The notes under the pieces are model-generated. The model had not been told where the DNA came from. It saw nothing but the letters and a program-made list of their open reading frames with translations, and searched no databases. A stretch of 64,000 nt of DNA, from positions 1 to 64,000 of the forward strand of contig UBUL01000034.1 of the NCBI GenBank assembly GCA_900468625.1, read 5' to 3'. The number at the start of each line of letters is the position of its first letter. The first letter of the stretch is position 1. The translations under genes and the position numbers were made by a program. Shown in pieces: positions 25,237 to 34,326 of this stretch. Origin of the DNA: Hyphomicrobiales bacterium. Its GTDB lineage: Bacteria; Pseudomonadota; Alphaproteobacteria; Rhizobiales; Rhizobiaceae.

Positions 25237-27021
25237 ATGGCAAAGATGCGAGCAGTCGATGCCGCAGTGCTGGTTCTGGAAAAGGAAGGCGTCAATTGCG
25301 CCTTCGGTGTTCCAGGCGCTGCGATCAACCCCTTCTATTCGGCAATGAAGGCGCGCGGCTTGATCCGCCATGTGCTCGCCCGCCACGTCGAGGGCGCGAG
25401 CCATATGGCCGAGGGCTATACCCGGGCGCGTGCCGGCAATATCGGCGTCTGCATCGGGACGTCAGGCCCGGCCGGCACCGACATGATCACCGGCCTTTAT
25501 TCAGCTTCTGGCGATTCGATCCCGATCCTCTGCATTACCGGCCAGGCGCCGCGCGCGCGCCTCGACAAGGAGGATTTCCAGGCCGTCGATATCGCCAAGA
25601 TCGCAGCCCCCGTCACCAAGTGGGCCGTCACCGTCATGGAACCGGCGCTCGTCCCTTATGTCTTTCAGAAGGCTTTCCATACGATGCGCTCTGGTCGGCC
25701 CGGCCCGGTCCTCATCGATCTGCCTGTCGATGTTCAGGTCGCCGAAATCGAATTCGACATCGAAACCTACGCCTCGCTCGAACCCTACAGGCCTTCCGCC
25801 ACGCGGGCACAGGCGGAAAAGGCGCTTGCCATGCTGAATGCGGCCAAGCGGCCGCTGATCGTCGCCGGCGGCGGCATCATCAATGCCGATGCGTCCGATC
25901 TGCTCGTCGAATTTGCCGAAATCACCGGCGTTCCGGTCATCCCGACACTGATGGGCTGGGGCACGATCCCGGACGACCATCCGCTGATGGCCGGCATGTG
26001 CGGGCTGCAGACCTCACATCGCTACGGCAATGCCACGCTGCTCGCCTCCGACTTCGTTCTCGGCATCGGCAATCGCTGGGCCAATCGCCACACCGGCAAC
26101 GTCTCGACCTATACCGAAGGCCGGACTTTCGTGCATGTCGATATCGAACCGACCCAGATCGGGCGCGTGTTCGCCCCGGATTTCGGCATCGTCTCCGACG
26201 CGGGTGCCGCACTGAAGCTTTTCCTCGACGTCGCTACAGAATGGAAGACAGAAGGCAGACTGCGCGACTGGTCGGCCTGGGCGGAGGAATGCCGCGAGCG
26301 CAAGCGCACCATGCTGCGCAAGACGCATTTCGACCAGACGCCGCTGAAGCCTCAGCGCGTCTACGAGGAGATGAACAAGGCCTTCGGTCGCGACACCTGC
26401 TATGTCTCGACCATCGGGCTCAGCCAGATCGCCGGCGCGCAGTTCCTGCATGTCTACAAGCCGCGCAGCTGGATCAATTGCGGCCAGGCAGGCCCGCTCG
26501 GCTGGACGCTGCCGGCAGCCCTTGGCGTGCGCGCCGCCGATCCGGATCGTCCGATCGTCGCCCTGTCCGGAGACTACGATTTCCAGTTCCTCATCGAGGA
26601 GCTGGCCGTCGGTGCGCAGCACAAGCTTCCCTACCTGCATGTGGTCGTGAACAATTCCTATCTCGGCCTCATCCGCCAGGCGCAGCGCGGCTTCGACATG
26701 GATTTCGAGGTCAGCCTCGCCTTCGACAATATCAATGCCAGGGACGATGCCGAGCCGGGCTATGGCGTCGATCATGTTGCCGTCGCCGAAGGCCTCGGCT
26801 GCAAGGCGATCCGCGTGCGCAGCCCGAACGAGGTCCAGGAGGCCTTCACGACGGCGCAGCAGCTCATGACGGAATACCAGGTTCCCGTCGTCATCGAGTT
26901 CATTCTGGAGCGCGTCACCAATATCGCCATGGGTGCCGACATCAATGCGGTCGTCGAATTCGAAGAGCTTGCCGAACGCGGCGAGGATGCGCCGACCGCG
27001 ATCCTCGCGCTGCTGGACTAG
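25237..27021 (+). CDS. gcl: Glyoxylate carboligase
   Basis: This 594-residue ThDP enzyme starts at the ATG preceded by GGAGG (25224-25228). It contains GVPGAAINPFYSAM and, at position 51 in RHVEGASHMAEGY, a Val where most ThDP enzymes have the cofactor-activating Glu. This replacement is the known hallmark of glyoxylate carboligase. The ThDP motif GDYDFQF and following residues are present. It joins two glyoxylates to tartronate semialdehyde with loss of CO2. It leads the gcl-hyi-glxR-ttuD run. Confidence 0.96.
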   Translation: MAKMRAVDAAVLVLEKEGVNCAFGVPGAAINPFYSAMKARGLIRHVLARHVEGASHMAEGYTRARAGNIGVCIGTSGPAGTDMITGLYSASGDSIPILCITGQAPRARLDKEDFQAVDIAKIAAPVTKWAVTVMEPALVPYVFQKAFHTMRSGRPGPVLIDLPVDVQVAEIEFDIETYASLEPYRPSATRAQAEKALAMLNAAKRPLIVAGGGIINADASDLLVEFAEITGVPVIPTLMGWGTIPDDHPLMAGMCGLQTSHRYGNATLLASDFVLGIGNRWANRHTGNVSTYTEGRTFVHVDIEPTQIGRVFAPDFGIVSDAGAALKLFLDVATEWKTEGRLRDWSAWAEECRERKRTMLRKTHFDQTPLKPQRVYEEMNKAFGRDTCYVSTIGLSQIAGAQFLHVYKPRSWINCGQAGPLGWTLPAALGVRAADPDRPIVALSGDYDFQFLIEELAVGAQHKLPYLHVVVNNSYLGLIRQAQRGFDMDFEVSLAFDNINARDDAEPGYGVDHVAVAEGLGCKAIRVRSPNEVQEAFTTAQQLMTEYQVPVVIEFILERVTNIAMGADINAVVEFEELAERGEDAPTAILALLD

Positions 27022-27124
27022 AGCGGTTCAGCTTTTCACGGAATCTCTGAACCGCTCCAGCTCTTTGTTTTTCACGCAATTCCGGACGGAAAACCGCTCA
27101 CGCACTTTTCCTGGAATTGCTCTA
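27021..27124. repeat. Rhizobial palindromic intergenic repeat
   Basis: The segment starts at the last base of the gcl stop codon. It has a perfect 11-bp inverted repeat (GAGCGGTTCAG 27021-27031, CTGAACCGCTC 27047-27057). A second imperfect palindrome follows, from CAATTCCGG (27077) to CTGGAATTG (27111-27119). From memory this two-hairpin form is common between genes in Rhizobium and Agrobacterium genomes; that should be confirmed by search. As RNA it could attenuate or stabilise the operon transcript between gcl and hyi. Confidence 0.7.
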
Positions 27125-27137
27125 AAGGAGAAATCAA

Positions 27138-27953
27138 ATGCCGAAATTTGCGGCCAATCTGACCATGCTCTTCAGCGAGGCGCCGTTTCTGGATCGCTTC
27201 GCACTGGCCGCCAAGGCCGGCTTCGAGGGTGTCGAATATCTTTTTCCCTATGATTTTGCGAAGGAGGTACTGCGTACCGAACTCCATCGCCATGGCCTGA
27301 CGCAGGTGCTGCACAATCTGCCCGCCGGCGATTGGGCCGGCGGCGAGCGCGGCATCGCGATCCTGCCGGATCGTATCGATGAATTCCGCCGCGGGGTCGC
27401 CTCGGCGATCGACTATGCAACGACGCTCGGTTGCAGCCAGATCAATTGCCTCTCAGGCATTATTCCGGCTGGCGTGCCCGATGAGGTGCTGCGGACCACC
27501 TTCGTCGTCAACCTCGAATATGCATCGGAAGAGCTTGGCAAGCACGGGATTCGCTTGCTGATCGAGCCCATCAACCACTTCGACATTCCGGGCTTCTATC
27601 TCAACACGCCGGATCAGGCGGCAGCGATCATTGCCGAAGTCGGCAGCGACAACCTGTTCATTCAGTACGACCTCTATCACCAGCAGCGCACCGAGGGAGA
27701 GCTGATCGGCACGTTCAAGAAGCATCAGGCGCAGATTGCCCATGTGCAGCTTGCCGACAATCCCGGACGCAACGAACCTGGCACCGGCGAGATCGCCTAT
27801 CCCTTTATCTTCGAAGCGCTCGACGCACTCGGCTACGACGGCTGGATCGGCTGCGAATACAAACCGCGCACCACCACTGCGGCGGGGCTCGGCTGGTTTG
27901 CTGCAGCCGGCCGCCACGCCGAAAGCGCCGCCATTCTCAATATCAGGAGCTAA
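27138..27953 (+). CDS. hyi: Hydroxypyruvate isomerase family protein
   Basis: The 271-residue TIM-barrel protein belongs to the xylose-isomerase-like family, with PKFAANLTMLFSEAPFLDRF at the N-terminus, IEPINHFDIPGFYLN and CEYKPR. Hyi interconverts hydroxypyruvate and tartronate semialdehyde and usually neighbours gcl and glxR, as here. An AAAGGAG ribosome binding site precedes the ATG. Related OtnI enzymes act on other keto-sugar acids, but the neighbourhood favours Hyi. Confidence 0.92.
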   Translation: MPKFAANLTMLFSEAPFLDRFALAAKAGFEGVEYLFPYDFAKEVLRTELHRHGLTQVLHNLPAGDWAGGERGIAILPDRIDEFRRGVASAIDYATTLGCSQINCLSGIIPAGVPDEVLRTTFVVNLEYASEELGKHGIRLLIEPINHFDIPGFYLNTPDQAAAIIAEVGSDNLFIQYDLYHQQRTEGELIGTFKKHQAQIAHVQLADNPGRNEPGTGEIAYPFIFEALDALGYDGWIGCEYKPRTTTAAGLGWFAAAGRHAESAAILNIRS

Positions 27954-27958
27954 ACAGC

Positions 27959-28843
27959 ATGGCACATATCGGATTCATCGGCCTCGGCATTATGGGAACC
28001 CCCATGGCGCGCCACCTGCAAAATGCCGGCCACATCGTCGTTACCTCCAGATTCTCCATCCCGCCGCGCCAGGAGCTGCTCGATAACGGCCTGCAATTCG
28101 TCGAAACGCCGAAGGCGCTCGCCGAAACAGTCGACACGATGATCCTGATGCTGCCGGATACGCCCGAGGTCAAGGACGTGCTCTTCGGCGACAACGGCGT
28201 TGCCTACGGCCTTTCGAAGGGCAAGCTCGTCATCGACATGAGTTCGATCTCGCCGATCGAAACCAAGGAGTTCGCCAGCAGAGTTCGCGAGACCGGCGCC
28301 GAATATATCGACGCGCCGGTTTCCGGCGGCGAAGTCGGCGCGAAGAACGCCTCGCTCTCCATCATGGCCGGCGGCTCCGAGGCAAGCTTCGAACGGGCGC
28401 TGCCGCTTTTCCAGCTGATGGGCAAGAACATCACGCTCGTCGGCGATTGCGGCGATGGTCAGGTCACCAAGGTCGCCAATCAGATCATCGTCGCGCTGAC
28501 GATCGAGGCGGTGTCCGAGGCCCTCGTCTTCGCGTCCAAGGCGGGAGCAGACCCCGCTCGCGTGCGCTTGGCCCTGATGGGCGGCTTTGCTTCCTCGCGT
28601 ATCCTTGAAGTGCATGGTGAGCGCATGGTCAAGCGCACGTTTGAGCCCGGCTTCCGCATCTCGCTGCATCAAAAGGATCTGAACCTCGCGCTGCAAGGCG
28701 CCAAGGCGCTCGGCATCTCGCTGCCGAACACGGCTTCGACGCAGGAACTCTTCAACCAATGCGCCGCCAATGGCGACAGCGGGCTCGATCATTCCGGCCT
28801 CGTCAAGGCGCTCGAGCGCATGGCGAACCATCCTGTCGCGTAA
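27959..28843 (+). CDS. glxR: Tartronate semialdehyde reductase
   Basis: The 294-residue beta-hydroxyacid dehydrogenase has the NAD-binding GFIGLGIMGTPMARHL, the substrate motif DAPVSGGEVGAKN, and the catalytic Lys in GDGQVTKVANQI. It reduces tartronate semialdehyde to D-glycerate. It follows hyi after five bases and precedes ttuD by three. Confidence 0.94.
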   Translation: MAHIGFIGLGIMGTPMARHLQNAGHIVVTSRFSIPPRQELLDNGLQFVETPKALAETVDTMILMLPDTPEVKDVLFGDNGVAYGLSKGKLVIDMSSISPIETKEFASRVRETGAEYIDAPVSGGEVGAKNASLSIMAGGSEASFERALPLFQLMGKNITLVGDCGDGQVTKVANQIIVALTIEAVSEALVFASKAGADPARVRLALMGGFASSRILEVHGERMVKRTFEPGFRISLHQKDLNLALQGAKALGISLPNTASTQELFNQCAANGDSGLDHSGLVKALERMANHPVA

Positions 28844-28846
28844 CAT

Positions 28847-30130
28847 GTGAGCAACCAGATGCCGAGCATTGCCGATCCCCGCGCCTTCCTGGAAAAGCTC
28901 TTCTATGCAGCCGTCGCTGCTGCCGATCCGGACAAGGCGCTCGTAGCCCACCTGCCGGAAAAGCCGAAGGGCCGGACGGTGGTGGTCGGCGCCGGCAAGG
29001 GAGCCGCACAGATGGCGCGCGCTTTCGAGCGCCTGTGGGACGCGCCGCTCTCCGGCGTGGTCGTCACGCGCTACGGCTATGCCGTTCCCTGCGAGCGCAT
29101 CGAGGTTCTCGAGGCCGCCCATCCCGTGCCCGACGAAAGCGGATTGCTCGCGGCGGAAAGGCTGATGGCTGCGGTAAGCGGTCTCATGGAAGACGATCTG
29201 GTCGTCGCCCTCATCTGCGGAGGCGGCTCGGCTTTATTGCCGGCGCCCGCCGGCGATCTCACGCTTGCCGACGAAATCGCCGTCAATCGGGCCTTGCTTG
29301 CCTCCGGCGCGCCGATCAGCGCCATGAATGCTGTGCGCAAACAGGTCTCGCGCATCAAGGGAGGACGGCTGGCGGCCCTTGCCCATCCGGCAAAGGTGGT
29401 TTCCCTCGTCGTTTCCGATATTCCCGGCGACAATCCCGCGCTGGTCGCCTCCGGCCCGACCATCGCCGATGCGGCCACGCGCGCCGAGGCGCTTGAAATC
29501 ATAGGCCGTTATGCGCTCGATTTACCGGAAGCCGTAATGCGTCATCTCAAGGATGGCAAGGACGAGCCGCCGCTGCCGTCAGATCCCGGTTTTGCCCGCA
29601 ACGACGTGAAGCTCGTCGCCTCGGCCGCCATTGCGCTGGATGCCGCCGCCAATGTCGCGCGCAAGGCGGGGGTCGAGGCGATCGTGCTGTCCGATGCCAT
29701 CGAGGGCGAAGCATCGGAAGTCGGTCGCCAGCACGCAGCCGTTGTAGCCAAGATCCAGCAGCGGGGTCGGGCGTCGCAAAACTCCATGCTCCTTCTGTCC
29801 GGCGGAGAAACGACGGTCACGATGAAGGGCAAGGGCAAGGGTGGCCGCAACAGCGAGTTCCTTCTATCCTTTGCCTGCGCCATTTCCGGCCAAAAGGGCA
29901 TTTCGGCACTTGCCGCCGATACGGACGGCATCGACGGCTCCGAAGACAATGCCGGCGCATTTGCCGACGGCACCACTGTCTCGCGCCTTGCCGATCGGGA
30001 AAAGGATGCCGCCGAATTCCTCGAACGCAACGACAGCTGGTCGGCCTTCGCCGCGCTCGACGATCTCTTCGTGAGCGGCCCGACCGGCACGAACGTCAAC
30101 GACTTCCGTGCGATCCTTTTGCACTGCTGA
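28847..30130 (+). CDS. ttuD: Glycerate kinase (TtuD/MOFRL family)
   Basis: The 427-residue protein has a glycerate kinase N-terminal domain (VVGAGKGAAQMARAFE, CGGGSALLPAPAGDLTL, VRKQVSRIKGGRLA) and a MOFRL C-terminal domain (LLSGGETTVTMKGKGKGGRN). It phosphorylates glycerate, giving 2-phosphoglycerate in this family, and so delivers purine carbon to central metabolism. The start is a GTG at 28847, with an ATG four codons later as an alternative. Older annotations call the family hydroxypyruvate reductase. Confidence 0.93.
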   Translation: MSNQMPSIADPRAFLEKLFYAAVAAADPDKALVAHLPEKPKGRTVVVGAGKGAAQMARAFERLWDAPLSGVVVTRYGYAVPCERIEVLEAAHPVPDESGLLAAERLMAAVSGLMEDDLVVALICGGGSALLPAPAGDLTLADEIAVNRALLASGAPISAMNAVRKQVSRIKGGRLAALAHPAKVVSLVVSDIPGDNPALVASGPTIADAATRAEALEIIGRYALDLPEAVMRHLKDGKDEPPLPSDPGFARNDVKLVASAAIALDAAANVARKAGVEAIVLSDAIEGEASEVGRQHAAVVAKIQQRGRASQNSMLLLSGGETTVTMKGKGKGGRNSEFLLSFACAISGQKGISALAADTDGIDGSEDNAGAFADGTTVSRLADREKDAAEFLERNDSWSAFAALDDLFVSGPTGTNVNDFRAILLHC

Positions 30131-30468
30131 CGAACCACGGCCAGCTCGCCCGGAGATTATCCAGGCTCGCCTGGCCGCTGGCCCAGCCGTAACGGGCAAT
30201 GCCTCCCGGCAATCGTCGCCATAAACCGGTCACTTTCCCGATATGCCGCTGCCCGCAGCGCGTCGGAACAGTCTCTGATATCGAGACCACTCCATACGAT
30301 GGCATCCGAATGACGGATGATTCCGCCGTTGCCGGCGAGAATATTATTCTAAAATCGTTTCGGAGATTAGCAAATCACTATAGGCTCGATACCGACTCGG
30401 CGGTACTCGCGCTTTGAACGAGTTCGCTGCGCCCGTCGGGCAAGACAATCCTGTGAAGAAAAGCCGAC
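30131..30468. other. Intergenic region after ttuD, no gene seen
   Basis: This 338-base gap lies between ttuD and the MFS exporter. It has short overlapping frames without ribosome binding sites and no protein I recognise. The last 120 bases are AT-richer and probably hold the exporter promoter. No clear terminator hairpin was found after ttuD. Confidence 0.4.
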
Positions 30469-32097
30469 ATGCCAAAAAGAACCTCTCCGCTCGTCGCGTT
30501 TCAATCCAAGACTTTCCGCTCGCTCTGGTCGGCAACGCTCATCTCCAATCTCGGCGGATTGGTCGAAGGCGTCGGTGCTGCCTGGCTCATGACCAGCCTT
30601 GCAACGTCCCATGGCATGGTGGCACTGGTGCAGTCCTCTACCACCCTGCCCGTCATGATCTTCTCGCTCGCCGCAGGCGCGCTTGCCGACAATTACGACC
30701 GAAGGCGGATCATGCTGATCGCGCAGACGCTGATGCTCAGCGTATCCGCAACGCTGGCCGTACTGTCCTACAGCAACGCCTTGACGCCCTGGCTGCTGCT
30801 TTGCTTCACCTTCCTGATCGGCTGTGGCGGTGCCCTGCACAATCCGTCCTGGCAGGCATCCATGGGCGATGTCGTGCCGCGTGACCATCTGCCGGGTGCG
30901 GTCGCGCTCAACAGTATGAGCTATAACCTCATGCGCAGCATCGGGCCGGCGATCGGCGGCGTCATCGTCGCGGCCGCGGGGGCGGCCTTTGCCTTTCTCT
31001 TCAACGTGTTCTGTTATTTCGCCCTGATTTTCACCTTATGGCGCTGGAAGAAGGCTCCCGTGCGCAATGCGCTGCCGCGCGAGTCTTTCGGCAGCGCGAT
31101 GTCGGCCGGATTTCGTTATGTCCAGATGTCGCCGAACCTGCTCAAGGTGATGTGCCGCAGCTTCGTCTTCGGCCTGACGGCGATCGTCATTCTGGCGCTG
31201 CTGCCCCTCGTTGCGCGCGATCATGTGCACGGCACGGCGATTACCTATGGCATCATGCTCGGCTTCTTCGGCTTCGGCGCGATCTGCGGCGCGCTGATGA
31301 TCGGCCGCATCCGCGATCTCCTGAGCAATGAATGGGTGATCCGCGGCGCCTTCTTCACGCTGGCGGTCAGTTGCTTCTTCCTGGCGCTCAGCAATCAGGT
31401 CTGGCTGAGCTGTCTTCTCCTCATGCCGGCCGGCGTCGCCTGGGTGCAGGCCTTCTCTCTCTTCAACGTTACGGTTCAGCTTTCGACGCCGCGCTGGGTC
31501 GTCGGCCGCGCCTTGTCGCTCTATCAGACCGCCACGTTCGGCGGCATGGCTGTCGGAAGCTGGCTGTGGGGCGAGCTGGCCGACGCCCATGGCGTCACCG
31601 GCGCCCTCGTCATCGCAAGCGCTGCTCTTGGCATAGGCGGTCTGCTTGGTCTCGCGTTGCGCCAGCCGGACTTCGAATCCCTCAATCTCGATCCGACGAA
31701 CACCTTCAGCGAACCGCAATTGCAGCTCGACCTGCGCCCCAGAAGCGGCCCGATCCTGGTCATGGTGGATTATGATATCGAGCAGGAGGACGTACAGGAG
31801 TTTCTGGCCGTCATGGCAAAACGCCGCCGGATGAGAATCCGCGACGGCGCGAAGCAATGGTCGCTGCTGCGCGATCTGGAAAAGCCGAACACATGGACGG
31901 AAAGCTACCATCTGCCGACCTGGATCGACTATATCCGCCACAGCCAGCGCCAGACGCATGCCGATGTGGAGGTCGCCGAACACCTCGACAGATTGCATCG
32001 CGGCGACCGGCCGCCGGTCATCCACCACATGATCGAGCGGCAGACGGTGCCCAGGCACGACGATATGCCGCTGAAACCCTATCTCGACGCGACATGA
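30469..32097 (+). CDS. MFS exporter (EntS-like) with C-terminal soluble domain
   Basis: The 542-residue protein has about 12 membrane helices of the MFS_3/EntS type (NLGGLVEGVGAAWLMTSL, GALADNYDRRRIMLIAQ, MRSIGPAIGGVIVAAAG). It ends in about 120 cytoplasmic residues (from about 420) with FLAVMAKRRRMRIRDGAKQW and TWIDYIRHSQRQTHAD, resembling an antibiotic-biosynthesis-monooxygenase-like ferredoxin fold. This two-part form is known in MFS_3 members. The substrate is unknown; siderophore or drug export is the family guess. The gene is separate from the ttuD operon. Confidence 0.87.
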   Translation: MPKRTSPLVAFQSKTFRSLWSATLISNLGGLVEGVGAAWLMTSLATSHGMVALVQSSTTLPVMIFSLAAGALADNYDRRRIMLIAQTLMLSVSATLAVLSYSNALTPWLLLCFTFLIGCGGALHNPSWQASMGDVVPRDHLPGAVALNSMSYNLMRSIGPAIGGVIVAAAGAAFAFLFNVFCYFALIFTLWRWKKAPVRNALPRESFGSAMSAGFRYVQMSPNLLKVMCRSFVFGLTAIVILALLPLVARDHVHGTAITYGIMLGFFGFGAICGALMIGRIRDLLSNEWVIRGAFFTLAVSCFFLALSNQVWLSCLLLMPAGVAWVQAFSLFNVTVQLSTPRWVVGRALSLYQTATFGGMAVGSWLWGELADAHGVTGALVIASAALGIGGLLGLALRQPDFESLNLDPTNTFSEPQLQLDLRPRSGPILVMVDYDIEQEDVQEFLAVMAKRRRMRIRDGAKQWSLLRDLEKPNTWTESYHLPTWIDYIRHSQRQTHADVEVAEHLDRLHRGDRPPVIHHMIERQTVPRHDDMPLKPYLDAT

Positions 32098-32126
32098 CTG
32101 GGCCGTGCCGGCGTGCCCGGCAGGCC

Positions 32127-32215
32127 GTACCGGCATCGAGTTCCTCTTCGAGCTTTACGCCTTCCTGCCGCTGATCGGCTTTCTGACGATCCTGCTGCCG
32201 AAGGTGGAAGTGTGA
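32127..32215 (+). pseudogene. C-terminal remnant of a second MFS transporter
   Basis: In the frame ending at the TGA at 32213, the residues TGIEFLFELYAFLPLIGFLT followed by ILLPKVEV look like the last helix of an Fsr-type (fosmidomycin-resistance-like) MFS exporter. Nothing upstream in this frame continues the protein, because the preceding MFS gene ends at 32097 in another frame. This suggests a deletion that removed the rest of the gene. Confidence 0.45.
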
Positions 32216-32441
32216 GATCCGTGCCACTCTCGCTGGCAGAAAGGCTCGAGCGGCTGAATGCAGGGTCTGTTCCGATCCCGAAAAACCATCAATTCCCGGC
32301 TACTGTTTGGCTCCAAGCGAGCGAAGCGGGCGGACAGCACGGTCTGAAGACAGCTCGACCGGGGACGCCGGCCTGCCTATAATCCTCCGATCGAGATCGC
32401 CTCCAATTCGGAACGGTGGATTTGGCGGAGGATAGGCAATC

Positions 32442-33299
32442 ATGGACCAGCTCAAGAGTGCCGCCACTACGCTCCTCTCCAGCAGGGATCGCGGCTGGAA
32501 AGATCTGGAGGCGAATTTCCTTCATATTCAAGCTGGCCGTACCCATGTACCGGGAACGCAGACGCATCGGCTCGGCATTCATTTCGGACGGGCCGTGAAC
32601 GCTTTTTGCGAGTGCGATGGCCGGCGTCATCGGCGCCGGCAGAAGCATGGTGACATCGATATCGTTCCCGCCGGACTGGACGGCTGGTGGCAGGATGATC
32701 GTGATTGCACCATTCTGCGCCTGAATATCGGGACCGAGCTTCTTCAATCCGCCGCTGAAGCCCTCGGACGAAATCCGGACACCGTCTCTCTGGCACCCAA
32801 ATTCCAGCTTCGCGATCCCCGGATGGAATCGCTCGCCTGGGCGATCAAGGCGGAAATCGAGTCGCCCGTTCCGTCCGACAAGACCTATGCGGAAGCGCTG
32901 GGATTGGCGCTGGCAATCCGCCTGGTGGAAGGCGATGCACAGGCAACGGCAGGGACCACGCCGGCGGGCGCCACCTTGACGAACCGCCACCAAAGACAGC
33001 TTGCGGACTTCATCGAAACCCATATCGATCAGTCGCTGTCTCTTGCCGATCTCGCCGCAACCGTCGGCTTGAGCGTATCGCATTTGAAGCCGCTCTTTCG
33101 CGCCACTTTCGGGATGCCGGTCCATCAATATGTTCTGACGCGCCGGGTCGAGCGTGCCAGATTGCTCATCCTGTCCAGCGAAATGCCGCTGGCCCAAATC
33201 GCATCGGCCGCCGGTTTTGCCCATCAGAGCCACATGGCACACTGGATGCGGCGCATTCTCGGCCTCACCCCCGGCATGCTGAGCCGAATGCATTCGTGA
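32442..33299 (+). CDS. AraC-family transcriptional regulator
   Basis: The 285-residue regulator has a variable N-terminal domain. Its C-terminal double helix-turn-helix of AraC type spans about 190-285, with LSLADLAATVGLSVSHLKPLFRATFG and MPLAQIASAAGFAHQSHMAHWMRR. GGCGGAGGATAG precedes the ATG. It stands 100 bases before a divergently unrelated NmrA-like gene on the same strand and may control it. Confidence 0.9.
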   Translation: MDQLKSAATTLLSSRDRGWKDLEANFLHIQAGRTHVPGTQTHRLGIHFGRAVNAFCECDGRRHRRRQKHGDIDIVPAGLDGWWQDDRDCTILRLNIGTELLQSAAEALGRNPDTVSLAPKFQLRDPRMESLAWAIKAEIESPVPSDKTYAEALGLALAIRLVEGDAQATAGTTPAGATLTNRHQRQLADFIETHIDQSLSLADLAATVGLSVSHLKPLFRATFGMPVHQYVLTRRVERARLLILSSEMPLAQIASAAGFAHQSHMAHWMRRILGLTPGMLSRMHS

Positions 33300-33399
33300 C
33301 TTCGATTGTCGTCCAAACCTGCGATCGGCCATCCGAACCTGTGCGATCCGACGGGCACAGATCGATAGGCTGCCGGAAAGACCGACAGGAGAAGATGCA

Positions 33400-34266
33400 A
33401 TGTACGCAATTCTGGGCGCCGCCGGCAAGGTTGGACGCACGACTGCCGCCTCACTGCGCAAGGCCGGTGCTCCGGTTCGAGCAATTCTGCGCGACGCCTC
33501 GAAAGCGCAGGCTTTTTCGGATCTCGGCTGCGAGATCGCCATCGCCGACGTGCGTGACCGTCAGGCTCTGACGACGGCGTTCGAAGGAGCCAGTGCCGTT
33601 CAAATCATCTGCCCGGTCGATGCCCGCGCACCCCAGGCGCATGCCAGCATGATGCGATCGATCGATACGCTTGGCGAGGCCTTGGCTGCAGCCGGGCCTC
33701 GAACCGTTCTCGCCATTTCCGATTATGGCGCCCAGCATGATTCCGGAACCGGCGTCACCTTGATCTTCCATGCCCTCGAGGCGCGCCTGCGAAAGCTCGA
33801 TACCGGGCTTACCTTGCTGCGATCGGCCGAACATATGGAAAACTGGACGCGCGTTGCAAAGGTCGCGGCAGAGAGCGGCCGGTTGCCGAGCTTCCATCAT
33901 CCGCTGACCAAATCTTTTCCCACCATCTCGGCCTTCGATCTGGGCTCGATCGCCGCAGAGCTGCTTTTGGACAAAAGGGATGCCGCATCAAGGCTCGTTC
34001 ACGCCGAAGGACCAAGGCGCTACACGCCGAATGACGTCGCAGCCGCGATCGGGTCGCTGACCGGCCGGACCGTCATTGCCGAGCTGCTTCCCGAGACCGA
34101 ATGGCGAGCCGCACTGGTCCGGGCGGGCTTATCCGAGGACTATGCGCGGCTGGTGATCGAACTCTTTGCCGCTCACAATGCCGGGCGGATAGACGCGGAA
34201 AACGGCGAGGTCCTTCGCGGCAAGACCGAGCTGATCGACGTGTTGAGGCGGCTTCTCGGCGAATGA
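33400..34266 (+). CDS. NmrA-like NAD(P)-binding protein
   Basis: The 288-residue Rossmann protein has an N-terminal ILGAAGKVGRTTAASLRKAG motif, the VRAILRDASKAQ cofactor region, and an atypical short-chain dehydrogenase layout. Members of this NmrA/YtfG-type family are quinone reductases or redox sensors. AGGAGAAG precedes the start. The product is probably soluble; the substrate is not known. Confidence 0.85.
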   Translation: MYAILGAAGKVGRTTAASLRKAGAPVRAILRDASKAQAFSDLGCEIAIADVRDRQALTTAFEGASAVQIICPVDARAPQAHASMMRSIDTLGEALAAAGPRTVLAISDYGAQHDSGTGVTLIFHALEARLRKLDTGLTLLRSAEHMENWTRVAKVAAESGRLPSFHHPLTKSFPTISAFDLGSIAAELLLDKRDAASRLVHAEGPRRYTPNDVAAAIGSLTGRTVIAELLPETEWRAALVRAGLSEDYARLVIELFAAHNAGRIDAENGEVLRGKTELIDVLRRLLGE

Positions 34267-34301
34267 GACGAATATCCGCTCTCGAAGCATTCATCACACT
34301 G

Positions 34302-34321
34302 CATGCCCCATATCGGGCATG
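34302..34321. terminator. Hairpin between convergent NmrA-like and kinase genes
   Basis: CATGCCC and GGGCATG pair perfectly around a six-base loop between two convergent genes. This is consistent with a short bidirectional terminator. Confidence 0.5.
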
Positions 34322-34326
34322 ACACT

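Noticed and set aside
25200..27050. 616-codon plus-strand open frame overlapping gcl in another frame
   Set aside because: It is Arg-rich, has no domains, and overlaps the unmistakable glyoxylate carboligase frame.
30199..30417. 72-codon plus-strand frame between ttuD and the MFS gene
   Set aside because: It has no ribosome binding site, domain or coding-like composition.
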